Below, piece by piece: positions 57,489-64,000 of a DNA stretch of 64,000 bases (within the stretch, counting starts at the first letter, position 1; the number at the start of each line of letters is the position of its first letter). The position numbers and the translations under genes are program-made. The notes below the pieces were generated by a model that saw only the letters and a program-made list of their open reading frames with translations, had not been told where the DNA came from and searched no databases. Source of the DNA: Alitta virens (Eukaryota; Annelida; Polychaeta; Phyllodocida; Nereididae). The DNA lies in the NCBI GenBank assembly GCA_932294295.1, contig OW028574.1:52884797-52948796 (forward strand). The letters run 5' to 3'.

Positions 57489-60400
57489 GGAAATGTAAGC
57501 ATGTCATTTTGACTGATCTTTTGCTAAATCATACTTGCAAAGAGTCTATGATTACACTTTTTTTGATGAGGTAGTCTTTATAACCAATAATATGCATAGC
57601 AACCATTAAGGCTAAATAGCCCAGATAACAAGCCTCATCGGTTAGACATCAACCAACAAAGGCGAGTGACGACCAACACGACATGATGTAGACCTGCGAA
57701 TTTGAAACCTGTCAGATTAGATATATAGTACTGTTACGAATTTGATGTTCAAAAAGATGTTCAATGTAGCCAAATAATGCAATTTACAAGGATTAATTGA
57801 TTTGAAGAAAAGTGTGATTGTGTGATTCCATATTCTACCTCAGTAAGGATTACAGAGTGGTTATCATAACACAACTGTGATTAAGACAATTTCTTTGGCT
57901 ATTCACAGTTTCTTTCAATTCTAATCTAAATGTGCTTTTAAAATACAGACTTCCCAAGTCAATATAATATGTAAGCATTGTTTCATCAACCAGTGCCAAG
58001 ATCTGAACTTTTGACAAAGTGTAACCCCTTAGTAGCAAAAACTCGATCCTGTGTACATTATCTGGAACAAAAATCTATCCTTGGATTACAATAAAAGTAG
58101 GTGAATGCCTCTTCAGCTTCACCACTACATTTTTTCCAACCTCTAAATAACTATACCAGTCAATATTTTTCTGGTTGTAAAGAAATCAAAAGGTGCAGGA
58201 CCCAGCAGGAAGAGTAGAAACAAAATCATCTTCAGGCTGTCACTCAGCTGTAAATATGGTTAGCACAGTGTCTACAGCCAGGTTACAAACATAAGACTAA
58301 GGATATGAGAAGCAGCAAACAAGTCCATTAATTCTCTTGGCATTATTGGCAGTGTATTAAGAATATGAATAAGACAGCAAAGTATGATTACTCTTCTGCT
58401 TAGCGGCATCATTTCCTAAGCCGCTTAGCATGCATGTTGTAGGAAATTGGATTTTGGTTCAGATGCACTTGAGATGTATGCTAGATCTATGACTAACTAA
58501 ATGAAAAGATGGAATAAAGAAGATAGTGAAAAGAGCTGCATGGAGTAAACATCATCACCTACCTGATTATAAAGTATCAATTTTGTGAAAAAATGATACA
58601 ATTTTAATTAAATGTTGGTAAATGTTATTTTATGTAAACAACCCTAATGGCTCACACATCATATGTACGAAATGCATGTTTCCTTTAGTAATAGGGACTA
58701 AGATACATAATGCCAGAGGTGGCAAAATATATCTCGCTGGAGAATGTTCATGAAAATTATTTCAACTGATATCTACTACCTACATTGTACATAGATTGCA
58801 TAATAACAGGTCCTGGAGGAAGATAGTGGTGTGGTCATGGCAAGCAACACTAAAAAAACGTAAAACGAAATGCACTTTTTTTTTAAAACTACAACTACCT
58901 TTCTACATTATTTTGTTTATTTTTCTGTCTCCTTTGGGGTTAAATGCAAGATTATTAACCATAAGAAACAAGAAAGCAAAAGTCACTTTGAGACCTCGGT
59001 AGGTATAAGTAGTGTACAGTTGTATATGACTAAGATAGTGTAGGCATACTTAACTTTTGTACTTGGTGGCATCACTTCCTTAACCCCTAAGTCTGCATGT
59101 TGTAGGAAATTGGATTTCGGTTAGATTTACTTGAGTTGTGTGGTCCGAGCAATCAATGCTAAGAAGAAAAGCAATCCACAGGAAGGAATCAGGTCGAGAC
59201 CGTGCTCACAACCCTGCTGTATGTTTTTTGTCTCCCAAGAAGACGAGTCTTCCATTAACCAGCTGAACTAGAGATGTTTACCCAGAAAACAAAACAGAAA
59301 ATAATTGCCCAGTTGAAAGTAACTCATCTGCTTCAATGACTTTGGTTCAAAGGGTGCAAATTTCAGCGGTTTTGTCTTGATTTGCAGACCAAAGATGCCA
59401 TCTATATGTGGCTAGAGCTACTGGAATTGTTTTGGGCTGTCTTACTATGATGTTCCTTTGTTAGGCTGTTGTCCTTTTCTTCAGTTTTTAACAGTGCACG
59501 CATGACGTTTCTGGCTCATTGTATGCCCTTATTCCTAATAGCATTGCAAAATATTGTTTTATGAAGAAAACACAAAAAGGAAAGTCAGATATGCAGCTCA
59601 GATGTTGGCTGCAAAATGAATTCATATTATGTAATTAAATAATGTAGGCCTACATGTTCATTATCATTTTAATGGACAATAATTGAAATTTATAGCTGGC
59701 TACCTGGTATACCACACCTTAAGGCAGTCATTAGCATGCTGAAGTCTATTAATTCTGAAAATGTCCAGCAAGCTTTGGCAGTTTGCCTCCATCATACTTA
59801 CACAAAGTTTTGCCGTTCCATAAAATAACGATAAGAGATGATATCTGGGGCATCTTTATGGTCATCCTCATTTTTATAACCATACTTTCAAACTTAACAG
59901 ATAATGAATTAGTATACAGTTAAATTTTTTGAAGACCTCTTCTTCTCTCAATTACTTTCAAAATGTTGTACAAAGGCAGAGGTGCAAAGTTCATGAGTGG
60001 TGAATGCGTGAGTTTCTTTGCTCTTTCCAACCAGTTTACATTAAGATGTTAAAGATTTAATCTGGTCCTCATTGCATGAGTTACATTAAATACGAAGAAA
60101 AATACTGAAGTCCACAGGCGTGAGACAGCAACCAAATGCGTGAGACTCACGCTGAATGCGTGAGACTTTGCATGTATGCAATGGACATATTGTGGAACAC
60201 CCAGAACGGCAGTCATACTACACTTATCATTAAATACATTTGACTTTAAACGCGATTAAACATAGCAGCATGCCATGGGTTAGTTTAGCAACAAGCAGCA
60301 ATAATGGGCTAGCTATAGATAATATAAGTGTAACTAATGAGCCATGTCTGAGTAGTGAGGTGGTCTTAAAATGAGATTCCACTGCTATTTCAAGATTTCT

Positions 60401-62911
60401 ATGACCTCTATTAAGTCATTGTCAAAGCGCTGAGGAATAACTTGAAGGCATTTTCAGGAAGTTTCTGTTGAATGGTATGTCACGTACCACCTAATTGTGT
60501 GCCATTCTTCAGAAATGATCACCGTTTTCTTCTTATTACATATGTCCCCACATTTTGGTCTCTAGGCATTGAAAGATTACCATCCCACACAGCTGAAATT
60601 GTTTTTCCCTATCTGCTAGGTATTCAATATATTCAAGTATATGCTGACTTTTGGCATAACCTGTACTAAGCCTTTGACAAAAAGCAGATGCAGTCACCAT
60701 ATTGCTTAGCAGATGTGCTCGTGACCATCACTTGTGTTATTGGAATAAAGATGATGTCCCATATCAAATTCAATCCATTTTGAGAATGACCTGTCAGTGT
60801 GTTAGATATTGGAATAATGACATTCAGTTGACAACTAAGCTCACGCCAACAGAGGTGCATATGTGATCAATCATACATTTTGCCAAATGTTACTCTGTGT
60901 GACTTTATCAGATAAAATTGTATATTATGTATGACAGTATTAAGTTATTAAACCTATAATGTTATGTATCCCAAATCTCTTACAGTAAATGCAACAGGTT
61001 GGATTCGAAACAACACTGGTTAAATCGTTTATCTTTACCATTTGAGACCAATATCAGTATAGTGTAAATCAACTACACTAAATGTCTTGCATTATTTACA
61101 TTTGGTCATTTGGCTGACAGTAGAATAAATAAATATAGCCTTGACTTTCGTAACTTAGTTGAATATTTCTGATCACTTCTCCTAAGTATCCAATTCAAAT
61201 CAATATTTTTGATGAAATGTTTATTTAATGCACAAGATAATATTTGAGATTCACTTAAAGGAGACTGACTATACCAACTATGTACTTTGTGAAACTATAT
61301 TTCAGCATATGTTTTGCAGATCCACATTGACATACAGTACCACAAGCAGTCACATTCACCAAAGAACCTGTCTGACTGCAAGCTTCGATTAACACTTAAG
61401 TTTTGTTGACCTGAAGAACCTCTTTGTAATGCTACAGACCAATTGAGAACACCTGTGGCATTGCCAAGCACCTGTACAGGCCAGTATATAATAAAGACTG
61501 TTCTTTTTACTGCTTGTTATGTGAGGAACAAATCAATGGAAAGATTGGTTCAAATTCCCAGTGGCTATAATTACAAAGGATTCCTAGTGTAGCAATTAAT
61601 GTCCCCAGATCACATGGCACATCTGCTCAACATTGAACATTGACCAGTCGTTGTCCCAACATCAGGCCAATGTTAGGCTGACGTAAAATGCTGCCTGCTG
61701 GTATGTATATCAAAGCACCTAGAAGTACAAATAAAAGTCTGTGACAGTTGGCTATTCAATCAGGTTTAATTTGAGCTCGCTATAGCATCCATGTTTTGAC
61801 TGTGGCAATAAGATAGGGTGTTACTGTTTACTGTTGAGGCAGCACAGAAAATGCTTGCAATTTTGTTCAGAAAGAAGTTACATAACTTGTGCACTGTAAG
61901 TTTCCTTATGTTGTCTAGCCACTGGATGCGAAAATACAGCAATACAGATCATCCACTTTTTGAAATGGTATGCAATGATATATCTCACATATGAATAGAT
62001 TTTGACCAACATATATCCAGCAGGATCAATGTTTTTTCATTTGCAAGATGGCAACTCCTCAGAGAATCCCATTCTTGATCTGTAAGCATCCTGGGGCATT
62101 TGATACCACTTATCGTGACAATTATTGTCAGTGGTGTATATTCTTCACATTTGCTTCACATATTTTATGTCATTTTAATATAATTATTATACCCAACTAT
62201 TTACCATGTAAATTAGTTATGTATTATTTATTTGTTTAATGTTTTTATGATTGGAATTGTACAAGCTGGATATTAATAATAAGGTCAATTATAAACACTA
62301 CTACAGCTATGGGTTCTGACCGTTGGTGTATGTATTCTTTGACAAGAAACTGCCTAAGTCGCAGTTTCCTTGCAACGAGGGTGAGGGATGATGTGTCTCA
62401 GGTGTGCAATGGATTCTGAGATGGGTTTTATAATTATACAGAAGATGGGAATCAGAATATCTCTTTAAAAATTTGCACTTCTGCATCCAAACCTTCATTT
62501 GGGAATAAGTGAATCCCACCAACAAAATATAAATTTCTTAAGGTTAAGGAAAATCAAAGCGAAGATCATCTGGAAAGTGATGACTAAGGACACCCAATTT
62601 GTTGTACACTAATTTCTGTTTTGCTTTTTTAAGTACTCCTGCAAATTAATTAGAAAAAATACTTTTTTTCCAGTGAGGTTCACTTACTGATGCAAGCACT
62701 GGACTAACACAATTTCTTATTAGGAGACATTCTACTTAGTTTCAATTCATTGTCCCTGTGCACTCTATGAGTTAAATTTTGATAGCAAGTGACACAAAGA
62801 AAACACCCAGTAAAATGCCTTTGCCATATGAAAGCAAAATGTCTTCTCGGCATATAGAAGCCTGTGTTTGCCAGGGGAAGAAAAGTGAGAAACATCTTTG
62901 TTTCACCATCT

Positions 62912-62915
<4 letters not shown>

Positions 62916-62951
<36 letters not shown>
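62916..62951. repeat. (TA)n microsatellite
   Basis: About 35 bp of uninterrupted TA. Absent at the matching point of block A (about 47,497), so it arose or expanded in B. Confidence 0.9.
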
Positions 62952-62952
<1 letters not shown>

Positions 62953-63514
62953 AATGGTATTTTGAGATGGGTGATCCTATGAAACTTTCATATCAGGTCA
63001 CAGCAAGCAGAAAGACAAATGACTGCCTATTAAAGACACAATGAAACAATAATGAGCCTGTCCAAAAGCCTCAAAACAGCCCAGCAGTCTTGTGAAATAT
63101 AGCAGGGGGGTAATCCTACAGTAAGTGCCTGGCTGATTCGATCTAACCTACACTGCATCAAAGGACACAATCAAGCTGATCTTTCAGGGTTAAATTGCCC
63201 TTTATTTTAGGCCCAGATACAGTGAGTTTTCATTGTTAATCAAAGATTTAATGAGGCCTCTAACTGATTTCGAGAAAGTATGTCACTCTACACTGAAAAT
63301 TATTTTTACAGACAGTAGCTGACTTATCACTACGTTATGTACAAGTTCAATCTAAAACTATGGGTAAATTTAGAAAATACACCATTACTAATTTCACTTT
63401 AGTCAATGACAAAGGCTGTGTATACAACTGGACAGACTAGGGGTAAGTCAACATATACATTGTAGCAATAATATAAATCAAAACACACAATTTGCAATTT
63501 AAAAAATGCCCAGC

Positions 63515-63625
63515 GTCCTACTGGTTATGAGGTTACCCAGCGGGATGTCTTTCGGATGAAACGTTAAATTAGCAGTCCGAGACAACTAAAGGATCTTACC
63601 TATGGGGTAAATGTGTAACATGGTT
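63515..63625 (+). repeat. SINE-2-like fragment at the right edge of block B
   Basis: GGATGTCTTTCGGATGAAAC, GTTAAATTAGCAGTCCGAG and GGGGTAAATGTGTAACATGG are in SINE-2 core-to-tail order. In block A the same core is present but the tail diverges, so homology between the blocks ends inside this SINE. Confidence 0.5.
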
Positions 63626-64000
63626 GGTTGTGTATATTTTTGTAAAATTTAAATCTAATATTGATATTGTAATCAGTATTTGTGATTTGATCTGTGATTT
63701 TATTTGCTATCTTTTATGTCCTTATATATATATATATTTATTATTTTGCCTTAATACTGAATGTTTAAGAGCAGGACTCAGTCCAGAAAACATCAAATTG
63801 TGGCAACTGGGACCTTAAATGTTAAGCTGTATATTATGTATAAAATAATGAGAACTTGTACATCAGATTTTTGTAGATGCAGTTTTAGATAGACGTAGTG
63901 AGTAGATATGTGACATATGTATCTTTTCTGATATGAAAAAGTGTCAATAAAAGCTATATATATATATGTTATCTCTCATCTCATCAATCAACACTCATGA
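63626..64000. other. AT-rich non-coding end of window
   Basis: No gene. A (TA)n run at about 63,724-63,738 and AATAAAA at about 63,945. The frame ending LRAGLSPENIKLWQLGP (stop near 63,818) is not recognised. Confidence 0.4.

Larger units (their letters stand above)
52812..63605 (+). repeat. Segmental duplication, block B
   Basis: About 10.8 kb, colinear with block A; anchors are listed there. B lacks the MITE, the second tandem unit and the 38,834-39,020 elements. It has segments absent from A at about 57,938-58,022, 58,653-58,937, 59,976-60,180 and 60,664-60,826. No gene is recognised; frames differ from those at the matching places in A. Confidence 0.9.

Overview
The window is animal-type nuclear DNA: AT-rich, gene-poor, with GT-AG introns, a polyadenylation signal, tRNA-derived SINEs, TA-flanked inverted-repeat (Tc1/mariner-like) miniature transposons and long microsatellites. 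I see no operons, ribosome binding sites, CRISPR array, rRNA gene or functional tRNA gene. The repeat flavour suits a marine invertebrate, but I cannot name the species from sequence alone.

Layout. 1-34 kb is mostly non-coding and repeat-rich. It holds a foldback element (2.06-2.31 kb), miniature transposons (3.0, 7.8-8.5, 17.5-17.8, 24.3, 25.2-25.6 kb), a GC-richer interspersed repeat (10.85-11.51 kb), a possible broken coding region (11.81-12.27 kb, minus), a near-perfect 68-bp palindrome (18.7 kb), tetranucleotide and trinucleotide arrays (20.6-21.9 kb) and a retrotransposon Gag-like fragment (21.99-22.40 kb, minus). Two SINE-like families are scattered across it.

34.3-48.1 kb (block A) and 52.8-63.6 kb (block B) are two diverged, same-orientation copies of one duplicon. 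Block A also carries a 1,756-bp near-identical tandem duplication (39,468-42,979) and a 943-bp miniature transposon (37,404-38,346). The matching place in block B is a clean, unoccupied TA site. Older fragments of the same duplicon occur at 13.6 kb and 28.9-33.9 kb.

The only convincing gene lies between the two blocks. It is a small plus-strand gene of at least five exons (50,004-51,531) encoding a PHD-type zinc finger, with consistent reading phase across four introns and a terminal AATAAA. A short GC-rich patch with a CCAAT-box-like motif about 0.5 kb upstream may mark its 5' region. Nearly all other open frames are chance, low-complexity or repeat-derived. No multi-gene system can be supported; the main interest is the hidden PHD gene and the history of duplication and transposition around it.
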